A stretch of DNA of 64,000 nucleotides from Taenia hydatigena (GCA_036345935.2 JADWOT020000004.1:8390734-8454733); one strand, 5' to 3'; positions 33,662-45,124 are shown, counted from the stretch's first letter. Translations and numbers: made by a program. The notes: generated from the sequence alone by a model not told the origin.

Positions 33662-34114
33662 TCAAGTGTCAATCACACTGAGCAAAGGCCAATTATGCGT
33701 CCTCTTGTACACAGAGAGCAGAGCAAGGAGGAAAGAAACCGAAGCACGATTCAGTGAATTCCTCTCATCGTGTCTCATACTCCACCACTGCTGCTTCGTG
33801 ATCATCCATCCGGCATCCTTGTTGCCTGTGAAGTTGGCCACACTGTCGTTAATGTCAGTCGCTGTGGTATGGAAAAGGCATCTACTTGAATGTCGCAAAG
33901 TGAGAAGCAGTTGTATCGGTTTTCATCGAGTAGATGGATCTCGCCTATCAGTGACCTTCAGTCTTCTGTAAGTAAACCATTCACCACCACGAGAAACTGT
34001 GTCTACATTACACCATACGCACACGCTGAAAGCACAGTCCTTGAGACATGAAGTGGCAAGTGCCTCAGGTCCATGAGATGACCTTCGTGTTTGGACGATT
34101 CGGGGGCAATCCAT
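33662..34114 (-). pseudogene. unassigned minus frame with one stop
   Basis: Two listed open pieces are in the same phase with a single TGA at 33923-33925 between them. Upstream: CAFSVCVWCNVDTVSRGGEW, FTYRRLKVTDRRDPSTR. Downstream: HTTATDINDSVANFTGNKDA, GWMITKQQWWSMRHDERNSL, NRASVSFLLALLSVYK. A plus frame over the same DNA (33666-33971) ends exactly at a strong donor (CTTCT|GTAAGT), so the strand is not settled. Confidence 0.28.
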
Positions 34115-34426
34115 GATGACGAGGTGTCCATTCGCTCAGCAGCCGTGGCACTCCGAGTCAGTCCCGCCATACGCCATTCTCCCAGTCGGACATTCACTCA
34201 GCAAACCACTCTAGACGTGCGTGGAGAAGGTACAGGAGGAACAAATTCATGGTCTGCCAACCCTACTACCCACCACGTACCATGTCATGTCAGCTGGGTG
34301 GCAGTCAGCCTCCGCCACACAAATTTCAATGTCGATGTAGGAGTAGTGAATCCACTGTTGCACCATCACTCAGGTTGGATAGCGCTGTTGCCTGCTCCTC
34401 GCACACTGATCCCGAATAAAGTTTAG
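34091..34426 (+). CDS. unassigned 111-codon frame
   Basis: The frame reads DDSGAIHDDEVSIRSAAVAL, RVSPAIRHSPSRTFTQQTTL, then TTHHVPCHVSWVAVSLRHTN, FNVDVGVVNPLLHHHSGWIA and stops at 34426. Alternating polar and hydrophobic residues suggest beta structure. There is no second copy. Confidence 0.28.
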   Translation: MDDSGAIHDDEVSIRSAAVALRVSPAIRHSPSRTFTQQTTLDVRGEGTGGTNSWSANPTTHHVPCHVSWVAVSLRHTNFNVDVGVVNPLLHHHSGWIALLPAPRTLIPNKV

Positions 34427-34429
34427 GCA

Positions 34430-35450
34430 GAGGAGACATGCACCTCTTCTCCGTTATTCAAAACAGAGAGTCGCCTTGAGAGCGATGCCCTTCGAGTGAC
34501 TAGGCATCACCCAAATTGAACTGTTCAAGCCATTTGATCACAAACGATACGCCTCACTAATGTCTACTACACTTCTTCCAAATAATGTGGAAATATCTTG
34601 TCCCGTAATTGCTGGTAGCAGATAATATCGTAATGAGGGAGTGTTCAGTCTAAGCATTCTTTACTTTCTCACTGTGTGTGTCAACCCGCGCCCTTCTTTC
34701 CTCACTTATTCAAGCCTGTCACACTATAGCTTAGGTGGCTAATTTAGCCTGTTATCTTCCAGTGCAATCTAGTGTGATCTAGTTAGGCCTAGTCATGCGC
34801 AACGTGCTACACTGCTTCCACAGTGGGACATGGATATCGGGCACTTTGTTGCACTCCACTGGGTCTGCTGCTGCTGCTGCTGCCACTGTTTATTTAGTGC
34901 TCGTCAACACATGTAAGAACCATTGTAAGCAAGTGTAAAACAGTTGACGCAGTGGAAAGCATGCATTAAATTAAAAGAATCGGTCACATACCACTAAAGG
35001 TTTCTATGCATCTAAATAATGGATGCCTCCGGTGCCAATTCGCAATATCGTGCTTGGACGAATCCTTGCCTCCCATCACAAACGACATCAGAGGCGCATG
35101 CAGTTCATCCACACAAGTGAAGTGATCTGCATGCTCGGCTGAAAGAGACAAAGGAACGATTGCGGTAGAGGCGAAGCAGAGAGAGGGGGAAGGGTGGGGA
35201 AGGAGGATTGAAAGTGGACACCGTTGGATGACTCCGCACGGCGCTTCAATGCAGCCCTCATCATTTCCTCCCTTTCTCCCACCTTTTCATGAATTGTTGC
35301 ATTTACCCACTCACCTAACCACTTGACTGAGTTGAATATTAAGGATTCAGCTTAATGGAGGGAAGATGAATTTCGTGTCAACAACATACTTGAAGAGACT
35401 AAGCACAGCTTCCCCCTACTACGCGTTTCACATAGGATATGAGATGCGAT
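34430..35450. other. no gene seen
   Basis: Short frames; a CTG run of about four units near 34869-34880. The minus frame 35088-35282 is unsupported. Confidence 0.4.
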
Positions 35451-35469
35451 AATAGCAACGCGACGCACG

Positions 35470-36111
35470 CAAATGAAGTGGATCTCCACCTCTACTGCCC
35501 GGGTGTTTTGGCGGTTGCATGTGGATGGCATTGCGGTGTGCAAGACGTATGAGAGAAAGGAGGAGGAGGAGGAGGAGGAGGAGGAGGAGGGAGTGTGTTG
35601 GGTTTATTAGTGCACACTAAGATGTAATCACATGGAAGTGAAGTAGTCGGTGTTTGTATGACGAGGTGGAGGTGATCGGTGTAAGGCAGGACGTTAGGGT
35701 TACCGCGTGCATGTGATGCAGGTGTTGACTGGATGCGCCAGCGGATTCTTTACGAGTAGTCATTTTTTCATATTGACTGCCTGGTCGAGCATGGTCTTAG
35801 GGATGTTCTATAACAGAAATATTAATATTTTGCAGGCAGCCAGTGTTGGAGTCGGAGTTGCCTCGAGTGCTGCGTGGCTGTTCCTGCAAGTTGGCATGCA
35901 GCTCTGCACCCTTGAGGTAGAAAGGAGGAGGGGGAGGAGCTGCCACTGTCATTTGGGCTACATTTGCAGTGGAGAATGCTATGGTAGCTGTGTGATTGTT
36001 TCCTTCCACTCCCACATTGGTGACGTTATCGTGTTGTCCAAAGTGTTTGCTAAGGCCCTTTTTTTAGCCATATTTGAAGTCATTTTGCACCCAAATAATG
36101 CCTACTTTTAG
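35470..36111 (+). pseudogene. Cys-rich block, copy D (modules alpha end and beta)
   Basis: Begins with the end of module alpha (EVDLHLYCPGVLAVACGWHC, GVQD, then GTATGAG), a GGA microsatellite at 35557-35591, and module beta (TGCASGFFTSSHFFILTAW, NILQAASVGVGVASSAAWLF). The frame then runs on through a Cys-rich stretch (SCHCHLGYICSGECYGSC) to 36111. The later MALEC/NST part of copies B and C is not found. Same orientation as copy C, opposite to copy B. Confidence 0.42.
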
Positions 36112-36764
36112 CAAAATTTGGTAGATACACTCCTTTTCTGTAATGCGAATGGACAGCTGCTTACGCTCGCAGACACATGTCTTGCAGTGCAGCGATGATG
36201 CCAGAACCCACTTCTTATCGCCTAGATTATGTAACTCCTTTATTTGCGGCTATTAATTTCTTTTGTTTAACTGCTTTTTAGTTCATTGCCTAACGCTTTC
36301 TCCTTCTATACTTTCCTAAACTTTTCTGTCCTTCCTTCCTAATTTTAATGGAAGTTGTCACACTTGCGGTATTTTTTCAGCTTTGCGCATCGCCAGTCTT
36401 ATGATTTTGTATCACTGTTTCTTTTGTGTCTGCTCTTTCCGAATTTTACAATTGCGACATCTGTCGTGTCGTTGGTGCTGTTATATTCTGTCCTTATACA
36501 GCATTCACTACATCTCTAGTTTCCCGTTCGCTCATCTGTCTCCTTCTCTTGTTTCTTGCTTAGTCGCTTGACATGCAAATAAGACGCGTCACTACGGCCA
36601 AATACCCTTCATCTTTAATGTTGAAGCCAGGCAGGGATTGTGAAAGTAACGCTACTCCATCACAAGTGGTGTTGACTCGCCAATGTTTACATGCGCGTTT
36701 AGTAACTTACCTTAGTAAATCCATCAGACACCTGCATCTGTGTAATGGACGTAAATCCTTGATT
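36112..36764. other. no gene seen
   Basis: TTCT-rich, AT-rich spacer with short frames only. Confidence 0.4.
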
Positions 36765-37924
36765 TTACGCCACCACCTCCTCCTCCTTCGAAAGTGCGGC
36801 TTCACGACAGAGCCATTCCAACCACATTTGTTTCGCCAATGCTTCCTGCTAATTCTATGGCTGCGAAGGTGCGAATGAAGCATTAGATGGAGGAGAGAGA
36901 GAGGGCAAGATCGAAAGGGAGAGTTGGAACACCCGGACAGAACACTTCTCAACACACGACCCAGCATTCACTATTCCACTCATCAACACGAGCAAACTTT
37001 GCGTTCTACTCACTTCTGTGACGACGTCCAAGATCTTTCGCACGAGTTTGCTTATGCTCTCGTGGCTAGCCTCATTCGCCCTCTACACTTTCGCCATGGC
37101 AGCATTCAGAGCTGTGTTCGCCGCCAAACATAACTGCAGCACTGCTCCTTCCATGACCTCAATAATTTCATCCTTCGCTTTCTTCTCCCTCTCTGACGTC
37201 GATGACTTCACTTCCTCCAACTGCTCCTCACGCGACTTTAGCATCGCCCCTTGGTGAGACAGATCATGCAGCTTGGAACGCAGCATTAGGTTGTACTGAG
37301 TGATGGGAGAAAAGAGAGTTAGATGGATTGGGTACAGTTTTGCCAACAACGCTGCTCCATTCCGTACAACATGTGTCGACTACCTCGCCACATCAAAGGT
37401 GCGAGAACAATGTCATGCCACAAGAACTACTTTACTTTTACACTTCGCTAATAACTATCCGTAACAATGCCTTGAATTTGAAATCACAGTCATTGAGCCA
37501 CACGGCATCTTCCTCACTAACCACATCGAACAGTCACGTTTAGCTCATATGCCAAAATACATGGGTACAAAGTCACCACACGGATTTGTCCACTCTAAAC
37601 AATAAACAATGGATCACTCCTTGATTTGCGTTTAACTGATGGAAAGACAAGTGCAACATCAAATGCATTTCCCACCTGATGCTTCAGGACATGCTCTTGT
37701 GCACTATCCTCCTCTTGATCCTCCTTCCGGTCCTGCTCGTGATTCCGCTCCCGACTGAGCTGTTCCACACTGATGTGTTTGGGACGCAGTTCGGCCACGT
37801 CAAGCGCCACATGACAGTGGATACAGCGTGCTGTCTCGACTGCGGTGTTTGGCAGCAGACATGGTTGCGAACCGAAGGTAGGTTTGCATGACAAGCTATA
37901 GGGATCACTCATCCTTCGCGGCAT
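36765..37924 (-). CDS. candidate three-exon coiled-coil gene (one internal stop)
   Basis: Exon a (37676-37924) starts MPRRMSDPYS, has RCIHCHVALDVAELRPKHIS and QLSRERNHEQDRKEDQEED, and ends HQ at a good donor CAG|GTGGGA, phase 0. Exon b (37014-37295) follows an acceptor CCCATCACTCAG and reads YNLMLRSKLHDLSHQGAMLK, SREEQLEEVKSSTSEREKKA, KDEIIEVMEGAVLQLCLAAN, then TAG, RANEASHESISKLVRKILDV, VTE, ending at donor GTGAGT, phase 0. Exon c (36765-36845) after AATTAGCAG reads EALAKQMWLEWLCREAALSK, EEEVVA, stop. All three join in phase 0, giving 203 residues with one in-frame stop, mostly helical. Exon a may not be the true first exon. Either the TAG is a lesion or assembly error, or the protein ends at AAMAKV. 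Family not recognised. Confidence 0.52.
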
Positions 37925-39480
37925 AATGAAAATGAAAATAGGATAAACTGAAATGCTGCACAGGAATGTGCGCATTTTCATTAATTTTGGTGATGTTGCC
38001 TTGAAATGCAGCACACACACGCACACACACATTTGGGTGCGAACGCGTTACAAATTTTACCCTACTGCTGCTGGCACCGCTGAAAAGGAAGCCTATACGA
38101 AAGGAAACACATAAAACATTGCAAGTAGAAGCGGACACTGGGAGGAATTGGCACGAATTTATGAAGGGCTACGTCCACAATCGTATAGACGTTTCTTACA
38201 TTACCTTACTCGGCTTTTAACTCCTCGGATTTCTCAGACATCGTAAGTTCTACTTCCATTGAACCGTATGGCTCGCTTTTATCTGTGCTCTACCTTCTAC
38301 ACCCCCACATGACCTTTCAGTTCATTCAAAAGTTGACTTTTAGTCGAGTTAATCACTTCGCTTACAAGTTGGATTAATTTCTACACTTCCGAGCCCATTG
38401 TAGGCAGTGCCATTCCTCTTACATTATAACTTGAACGACACCTGGTAAAGCCATACCTCCTCAGTGTTACCCCATTATACTCAAACCTATTACTGCCACA
38501 ATAAAAGCCACTTAATACGCAAATAACTCACAACTTTTTGCTTCCGCCTCAAATAAGGTCCGTGCTAGTTGAGTCCATCACTGAGCTACAAGTTTCGCCT
38601 TTCATTTGGCACGAGGAGTTTCACGCAGCAATTTCATTCTACAAAACAAATTTTTTCACTTTTAGTGTGTCATTCTTGAGGTGATGTAACCAATCTGTGC
38701 GATGGGCTATTACACTTCAGCCAATAGTTAGGCTTGAATGGTCAGAGGCAGCACACGTATTCCGCACGAGGCCTCTCCAATCCAGGACTAAGTGGTAGAC
38801 TTTTTTTTCTTCTGCGCCTTCTCTCTCTGGTGCTTGGTGTCAATTATTGACAACCCGAGTGGAATGAGGTGCGTTGGCGGGTGTGTCTTGTCTCTTGTGA
38901 CAATTACAGCACTCATTGGTCGTACATGAAATTAAAATCAATGAAGAGGCACGGCGTGTGTCTGCAAAAGGAAAATATCTGTCTTTGTTTTGCACCAATG
39001 CAACAGTGAAGGATGACACTGGCTTCCAAAATACCTTGAGACTTCATTAATTAACGGTGTGACCACCTAAATTTTGTTTCCCCTCCTTTCTAGCATGGCC
39101 ACCCATCAGTACTTAACATTTCACAGGCCTCAACGGTTGCACTAGCCACCTGCACTATGAGACAGTATGAAGTGGACGTTGGCAGATGATTTATAACTGA
39201 CGGTATCGGCTTCCATCCTGGCCAGAGGCGTTCAATTACTTCTGAATTTAATCGCCTTCAAATTACCACACAGGCACCTCGTTTTCCTTCCTTTCCATTG
39301 ATCGCCATTCTCTCCCTCTTTCATGCCTCCAAACAAGGCAATGAGGCGGGAAGCATTTTTATATCGGAAGAACCCAAAAGCGGAATGTGCGAAGCCATTA
39401 CCATAGATGCAGAATGGCGCGATGAACAAATGAAAGTCAGCACAGACGCTAGATGTACAGCTAACCACACAGCACCGTCG
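37925..39480. other. no gene seen
   Basis: Short frames only; a small CA repeat near 38012-38030. Confidence 0.4.
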
Positions 39481-39529
39481 TAAAAGAAGCTAATACTGAC
39501 GGCAGCATTCGTTCTCCATGACCATGACC

Positions 39530-39765
39530 TCCAGGACCGCAGAGACTAACAAGTGGTGGGGTAGGTTTGGCGTGTTCTGCGAGAAGAGGTCAGCGTAGCA
39601 CCTACTGATGACACAACAAAATGTGGATGGTGTGGTAAGTAAAGTTAGGTTAAGGAGGCAAAAGTGTCGGGTCGCATGGCGGATCAAGTCCACCAGAGCA
39701 GACAATTAAGGCATGCAAAGTAGCCCAACTCCTAAGTCGACGAACGCATGTGGCTTTGCAAGCAC
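39530..39765 (+). repeat. dispersed repeat R5, copy 1
   Basis: Shares 'gaggcaaaagtgtcgg.t.gcatggc', 'aagtagcccaactcc.aag.cgacga' with 40890-40990 in the same order. Confidence 0.55.
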
Positions 39766-39798
39766 ACTTCACCTTCTATCAATCGCATTAGTGCAGTC

Positions 39799-39818
39799 GT
39801 GTGTGTGTGTGTGTGTGT
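39799..39818. repeat. GT microsatellite
   Basis: Ten GT units. Confidence 0.9.
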
Positions 39819-40769
39819 GCACAGCACTTGCCATTGTCTTGCCGAAAGCAGCTGATTTTGACTTTAAAGTAGAAGTGCTTTGTACAAATTGCACACTCGC
39901 GTTTTTTGAGGCAAATTTTGCCATTCGCATGCTTGTCCAATAGCATATTCATACACTTACAGCAGATTGTTGGGTTTTGCACTACCTTAGACACTTTGAC
40001 AGAGGGTAATGAATTGCTGGCAAAGGCTGCGTACCTGAGAATGGAAATTGGCGCGCTTGTCAACAGGATCCACTTTTTACCGTCACCGTCTATTTGATTC
40101 TAGCAATGCTGAGTCCTTCTCTACAGGACGGAATACCTGCCAATTCTATCCTTGTGAAACTCTAAATCACACGGTGTCTACGTCCGTTGCCTTTGCCATG
40201 TCCGATTCCATTAAATTAATTTTTCCCTGACGACTTTTGCATGGATCTTCCAGCGATTGGACGTATGTTCGCTTCTAAGGATCCCTTGTGATAGAGTTCA
40301 ATGTTGACTTTCCTTCATTTTACGCCTTATTACTCTCTGCGTATCCTTCTCCTACTGCACTCTTCAATGCGAAGCACTGTCATCTTTTATTGGTTCATTG
40401 CTTCAGCACACATTGTCTTCCTTTCCCTTATCCTCTCGACTCTGTTCCTGGCAACAACCCCTCATTCGCCTATTCGAAATTGTTCGAATTCGTCTCTATG
40501 CGCCTGCTTCCATGTTATAAACCGAGAGTCATCACCTGCAATCTTTTACACAGAGAACTTCGTGTCTTGTGGGTGAGACTCAAATCGTATTCATGAGATT
40601 TGAAGTTCCGATTAATTACGTAAAATTCGCTGAATAAACTAGGTTTTTCATTATCTTAGGTAGCAACTTATTCAAACCATTACAGCACATTATGTGTGCT
40701 TCGTATTTACTCCATCCCATTGGCGAATTACATTTCCTCACTGACTCAAGCCTTATCCACGTAAAATGA

Positions 40770-41015
40770 TGCAGTGAGAAGTGTCTTATCGGTAGAGGAG
40801 TGGCTTCGGTGTGTCATGTGAGGAGAGGTTGGTGTAGCATCCAACAGTGAAGCGGCGGGTGGTAGTAGTTGATGTGAACAAAGTTGGCCTGAGGAGGCAA
40901 AAGTGTCGGATTGCAGGGCAGACCGAGTTCGTCGGAGATCAGACACCATGATTGATGGAAAGTAGCCTAGCTCCAAGCCAACGACCCAGTGTGATTGTAC
41001 ACGTTCTGATTTTGT
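40770..41015 (+). repeat. dispersed repeat R5, copy 2
   Basis: Best preserved copy. On its minus strand a frame reads SHWVVGLELGYFPSIMVSDL, RRTRSALQSDTFASSGQLCS and HMTHRSHS; the inverted copy at 54030-54265 reads SHWVVGLGMDYFSSVRLSDL, a TGA, RTQPALRSDTFASSGQLCS and HMIHRSHS. The frame is preserved over about 80 codons, so this repeat may derive from an exon. Confidence 0.65.
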
Positions 41016-41399
41016 GTACATGGGCTGCGTCTCCCTCCCAAAATCTGAGCATGCCTCAGTGCAATCAGCTATTTTTCTGTATTCCCTAACACAGTCACTC
41101 ATCCATCCACCCACCTACACGTACCAGTCACTTCGTCCCGTCACAGGGCCACCATCACTGACTTTTACATCGCCTCTCCTCTTCGCATTCCAGTCCCTGC
41201 TCAATCACACGCCGCCCTCTTCCACTCCCAACACTTCACCCTCCTGCTCTCCCATACATTCTGCATCGCAAACCAACCTGCACTGCCACACTCTGCCATG
41301 CAGTAGGAAAGTACACTCCATCATTACATCCTCTCTCCACTCGTCTCACAAGACTCTTTCTTTATTCCTCCATTCAACCATCCGAATCAGCCTATTCGA

Positions 41400-41550
41400 T
41401 ATGTGCAGGTGGTGGAGGTGGAGACGGAAGTGGTGGTGGTTCACGATGCACGAGCAATTCATGTCCTCCGTCAGGTGGCCACCACGAGTGTAAACTGGCG
41501 CCCTCACCTGTGTCGAGGGCTGTGTACACATTGTCCGCAATAGGCGGCAG
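41400..41550 (+). other. exon-like frame, Val-rich
   Basis: After an acceptor-like GATATGTGCAG the plus frame reads VVEVETEVVVVHDARAIHVL, RQVATTSVNWRPHLCRGLCT and stops. The minus strand here also has a 110-codon frame (41346-41678) with a strong donor (CACAG|GTGAGG), so neither is secure. Confidence 0.22.
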
Positions 41551-41619
41551 ACAGCAATGTACTGTCGGCTTGATAAGGTGGCAACCACGTTAGGAAAGGA
41601 ATCGTTGAAGTGAACCCAC

Positions 41620-41865
41620 CTCTTCCATGTGATAATGCACTGTCGCAACTGCACAGATTCTTGTCGAGCCACTTCCATCCACTGATGTAGCGATTGAGTG
41701 CCTCACGCTAACGACGACTTCGCAGTATCCACCGCCAATGCGGGATTGCCTTGCACACATTCATGAAGTCGGGAGCATTCAGGAAGTGGCATATTTGTGT
41801 GCCAATTCGGGTGGCAGTTGGGTGATTTTGCGATGTGAAGCATTTAACTCTGCCTAAATGTCAAC
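41620..41865 (-). pseudogene. F-box-like relic
   Basis: The minus strand reads KITQLPPELA, then shifts frame and reads GTQICHFLNAPDFMNVCKA, IPHWRWILRSRR, TAG at 41708-41710, REALNRYISGWKWLDKNLCS, ending at a donor-like GAAGAG|GTGGGT. The pattern LPxELx...IchFLnapDfmnVckaipHWrwI is the F-box layout: LP start, central leucine/aspartate, conserved W. F-box proteins bind Skp1 to recruit ubiquitylation targets. One frameshift and one stop make this copy non-functional as sequenced. Confidence 0.5.
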
Positions 41866-41880
41866 GAAAGTGCAACTTGG

Positions 41881-42141
41881 TTAGTGGCATAAAAGTACAG
41901 GTGAGGGGTATTGGAATGAAGTGAGGATACGTGGAGATGGTGAGGAATGAATGTCGGTAAGTGGCGGGAGTAGAGATAACCGAAACGCAGCATTGTCGGG
42001 AAGGTGGGAAGCGTAGAATGACTGCGTGACGCAGACGTCGAGGTTGATATAGCTTCCGTTAGAGGGAGGAATGGAGGTAGGGAGGGAGAGAGCGAGGGCG
42101 AGGACAGTCATTTGGCTGACCTCATTGGCGTGTTCGCGCAT
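41881..42141 (-). pseudogene. exon-like copy E3 (FYAS)
   Basis: The minus frame reads SNGSYINLDVCVTQSFYASH, LPDNAAFRLSLL and later Pro/Ser-rich sequence. The TQSFYA core resembles E1 and E2 at 18.9 and 19.8 kb. It directly precedes the F-box-like relic on the same strand, which may therefore be the next exon of the same ancestral gene. Confidence 0.32.
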
Positions 42142-42589
42142 TGGTTGTCACGTCGTCGTGGTCGTGGTCATGGTCGAGGCCGTCAACCCTTTGGCAGTCA
42201 CGCCATCAACACGTCTGTCACATACTGCCTTGTCCACCGACAAATAATGCGGAGGTGGGAGGTGGTGAGACACCACACAGTCCTCGCTTCACAGTGATCG
42301 CTTGCAACGACAATGGCATCATCCACACCGTTGTCCACCTGGTACTTCGCGGTAGTCGTAGTAGTAGTAGACACCCACCTCATCTAATGGCAAAGCATTT
42401 CTGCCTTTCTCATGTCAAAGTCACAATGCGAGCAACGGTGGCACTTGTGCGGTCTACCCTTGCTTCACTTACCCACTCACTCACCCACTCACCAACTCAC
42501 TCATGCTGTAAATCTACGAGTCCTTCCCTGTGTTTGTTGCAAAATGTTGGCCATATTAGCCCAGTGAGTAGCCCTGCTGCTCGTGGAAT

Positions 42590-42860
42590 GAAAAGGACAC
42601 ACACGCACACAACTCAAAGTGGATTTGTGTCATTTGACCTCGTTGAGTGTACGCGATGCGTGAGTTGTAGGGAGACCGACTGCATTGAGGTATACGTGAT
42701 AGTGCGTCGAATGGATAGAATGAGGTGAAGAAGAGGTGAGCGATAAATGGAGGCCAAGGAAGATAAGCAAAAGAGGGTGATGAATTTGGCCGAGTAATTT
42801 ATGTAAACCAACTTGAATCTTCCACATGCTGAGCAAACGATGGCATTATTGTGTCTCTCC
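42590..42860 (+). repeat. near-identical repeat, copy 1 (pair with 53080-53330)
   Basis: About 240 bp match with only around 15-20 differences, from 'catttgacctcgttgag' to 'attattgtgtc'. Includes 'cattgaggtatacgtgatag' and 'ataaatggaggccaaggaag' unchanged in both. This is the youngest duplication in the window. Confidence 0.9.
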
Positions 42861-43159
42861 TTTTGTCCATCAAAACTGCTTGCATGATAGCGACTCGAAA
42901 TTGAACTGTCCAGGTGAAAAGGGAACCGGAGTGTTTACAATTGCAGCAAGCATTGCAGTGCACACGTACACATGCAGCACTAACAGTCTCTATTGCTTCA
43001 CAGGTTTTCGATAACCTCGACAGTATTCCATGGATGCGTGGTGTCTACATCCTACTTCTAATCAATCAACATACCCTGCATAGTCGGAGGGAAGGAATGA
43101 AGGAAGGCGCCTCTACTGGTTTCAACAGCAGCAATAGTTTGGTAGTACCAATAGTAGCA

Positions 43160-43440
43160 GCAATAATAAGAACGAAAGTGTTTTTCACCATTTTCTCATT
43201 CCATCTTACGACTACCAACCACCGTCGCGCATGTGTGACGCACTGCTATTCAACATCATACCAATTCTTTTTCCTTTCCTTCCTTCCTTTGTTCCTTCCT
43301 TCCGCCCCCCCTTACCCTTTCCTTCCCTTCTTTGCAAAGCAAGCCTGCTGTCCCACCGGTGTATTATGTGTTGGTTCTTTCCTTACCACCATTGAAAATG
43401 CACATACTGGAGTCGCTTTCTCGTCTTGATGAGTGTTTGG
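43160..43440. repeat. dispersed repeat, copy near 43.3 kb
   Basis: Partner of 15480-15770 (see that entry); same orientation. Confidence 0.7.
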
Positions 43441-43568
43441 TGTGCGTGTCCTGTCGAGAGATGACGTTTGATTTCTACACTCGCCAACTGCTTGTTGGAA
43501 TACTCTGGTCCTACCTTACACGTCGTCCAGAGTGCCGACCTTGAGAACTTGTCCACTTCGTGATTTTC

Positions 43569-43624
43569 CTTCTCCTCCTCCTCCTCCTCCTCCTTCTCCT
43601 CCTCCTCCTCCTCCTCCTCCTCCT
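43569..43624. repeat. TCC trinucleotide repeat at a splice acceptor
   Basis: TCC/CTC run that supplies the pyrimidine tract of the acceptor at 43634. Confidence 0.9.
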
Positions 43625-43634
43625 TTCGTCTCAG

Positions 43635-44636
43635 GGATCATGGACTATGGCATGGCGGCTGTGCCCATTTCATCCCAGCCACAGCTTCCGCTAGCCGAAG
43701 AGCCGTCTCCCGCCAATCCACAACCCTTTGTTCGCCCACCAGACATCTTCCCGCCCTGCGATAACACTTGTCGCCCCACCACCACCACCACCGCGTCGCG
43801 TGTCTATTACAACACCCAACCCATTTTCTCAACGTCCTCGTCCATGCAAACGCAGCGACAGCAGCATCAACAGCCTCCCACCTCACCGCAAGACATCCCT
43901 GTGGACGATACTTATCGCTACACGTTGAGTGCAGGCGCGCTCACCTCCGAACAGCTCTCCTCGTTGGCACGACACATGGAGGAGGAGCAACAAAGGCGTC
44001 TTCAGCTGCAGCAACAAATGACGAATTCTGCAAGTCTGGTTAGTGAGTGTGAGTGAGTGAGTGAGTGGAGTGAGTGAGTAAGTGAGTGAGTGAGTGAGTG
44101 GAGTGAGTAGTGCATGACCGGAACGGATCTTCCATCTGGTAATGGTCATGTTTTGATTACTTCTTACCGCTTCCATCCATTCATCCTCCACGCACTCATC
44201 CACGCATCCATCGCGTTTTCATGCAATGGTGGAACAAGGTCATGCGAACTCTGCAACCTCGCTCCATAGAGTCCATATTCAATCACTTTTCCAGTACCAT
44301 TGTTCTTCCGGTGAACCCCAACCCCAACCCAAGCTAGAACCCCAACCCCAATTCCAACCTGAGCCTGGAGTCCGCGCCACCGAGGCCTGCACAAGTCCCG
44401 AGGAGGACAAACAACGGCATCGCCCAGCTCCCACTGCTCGCCTTACCCCTTGGTTCTCCGACTCCATGTCGTTGCTACGCAACCGTTTCCGTCGCCTTAC
44501 TGGTGGCTCCGGCAGCAAAACCAACACGACCATGCAATGTAGCCTGACACAGGTGCCGCCGCATTCTACCGCTAGCCACAGCCTCCGCTCCAACATCACC
44601 GTGGTGGAGGGAGAGGATGTGGTACCCACAGTTTAG
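43635..44636 (+). CDS. candidate gene, two exons, Gln/Pro-rich protein
   Basis: Exon 1 (43635-44038) follows a long pyrimidine tract and TTTCGTCTCAG. It reads MDYGMAAVPISSQPQLPLAE, PFVRPPDIFPPCDNTCRP, DDTYRYTLSAGALTSEQLSS, LARHMEEEQQRRLQLQQQMT and ends SL before GTTAGTGAG, phase 0. Exon 2 (44295-44636) follows CACTTTTCCAG, also phase 0: YHCSSGEPQPQPKLEPQPQF, PAPTARLTPWFSDSMSLLRN, RFRRLTGGSGSKTNTTMQCS, ending VVEGEDVVPTV at 44636. The 256 bp intron is a TGAG repeat. Exon 1 enters in phase 1, so upstream exons are likely. A further acceptor (CATCGACAG at 44668) and an open stretch follow. Disordered, low complexity protein; family unknown. Confidence 0.45.
44043..44110. repeat. TGAG tetranucleotide repeat (intronic)
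   Basis: Some 14 TGAG units with interruptions. Confidence 0.9.
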
Positions 44637-44883
44637 CATCGTGTCTCTACCCTTCCCTCATCGACAGGACGGACAGTGTTGGGGCCATCTGCCAATTCAG
44701 CTTCCTCCTCTGCCGTTCTACGGCGTCACCGGCATCGGAAACGTGCGCCTCTGCCCATAGATCCGACGACCAAGAACTGAGTGGATTGCATTGAAAGCGA
44801 TGTTTACTCCTTGTCTTCTTCTCACTTTCTTATCCTTCTCCTCCCTCCCTCCCTCCCTCCCGTCATCCCTCCTCCGCCTCTAG

Positions 44884-45124
44884 AAGTTCGTCGTCCTCTG
44901 TCCATGCCCCCGTTGTCCCCGCCTTCCTGCAAGACAGACGTGCCACCGATGATGATAATGATGATGGTAGCAAAAGCGTGTTGTCACTGTCGCGAACAAT
45001 ATTGTTTACTATAGTTGCTGATTTGAAGAGAAGATGGCTGCTGCTGTCTTTTGCCTACGTGGGTGTGGTAGGAGGATGGCCAACAAAGTCCGAGGATCGA
45101 GCCTATAGCCAGAACACTCCCTGA
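44884..45124 (+). CDS. exon-like frame after an acceptor
   Basis: After CCGCCTCTAG the frame reads SSSSSVHAPVVPAFLQDRRA, TDDDNDDGSKSVLSLSRTIL, FTIVADLKRRWLLLSFAYVG, VVGGWPTKSEDRAYSQNTP and stops. It could be a further exon of the 43.6 kb gene (phase 2 entry), but I could not find a donor in the preceding exon that matches this phase. Contains one hydrophobic stretch. Confidence 0.35.
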
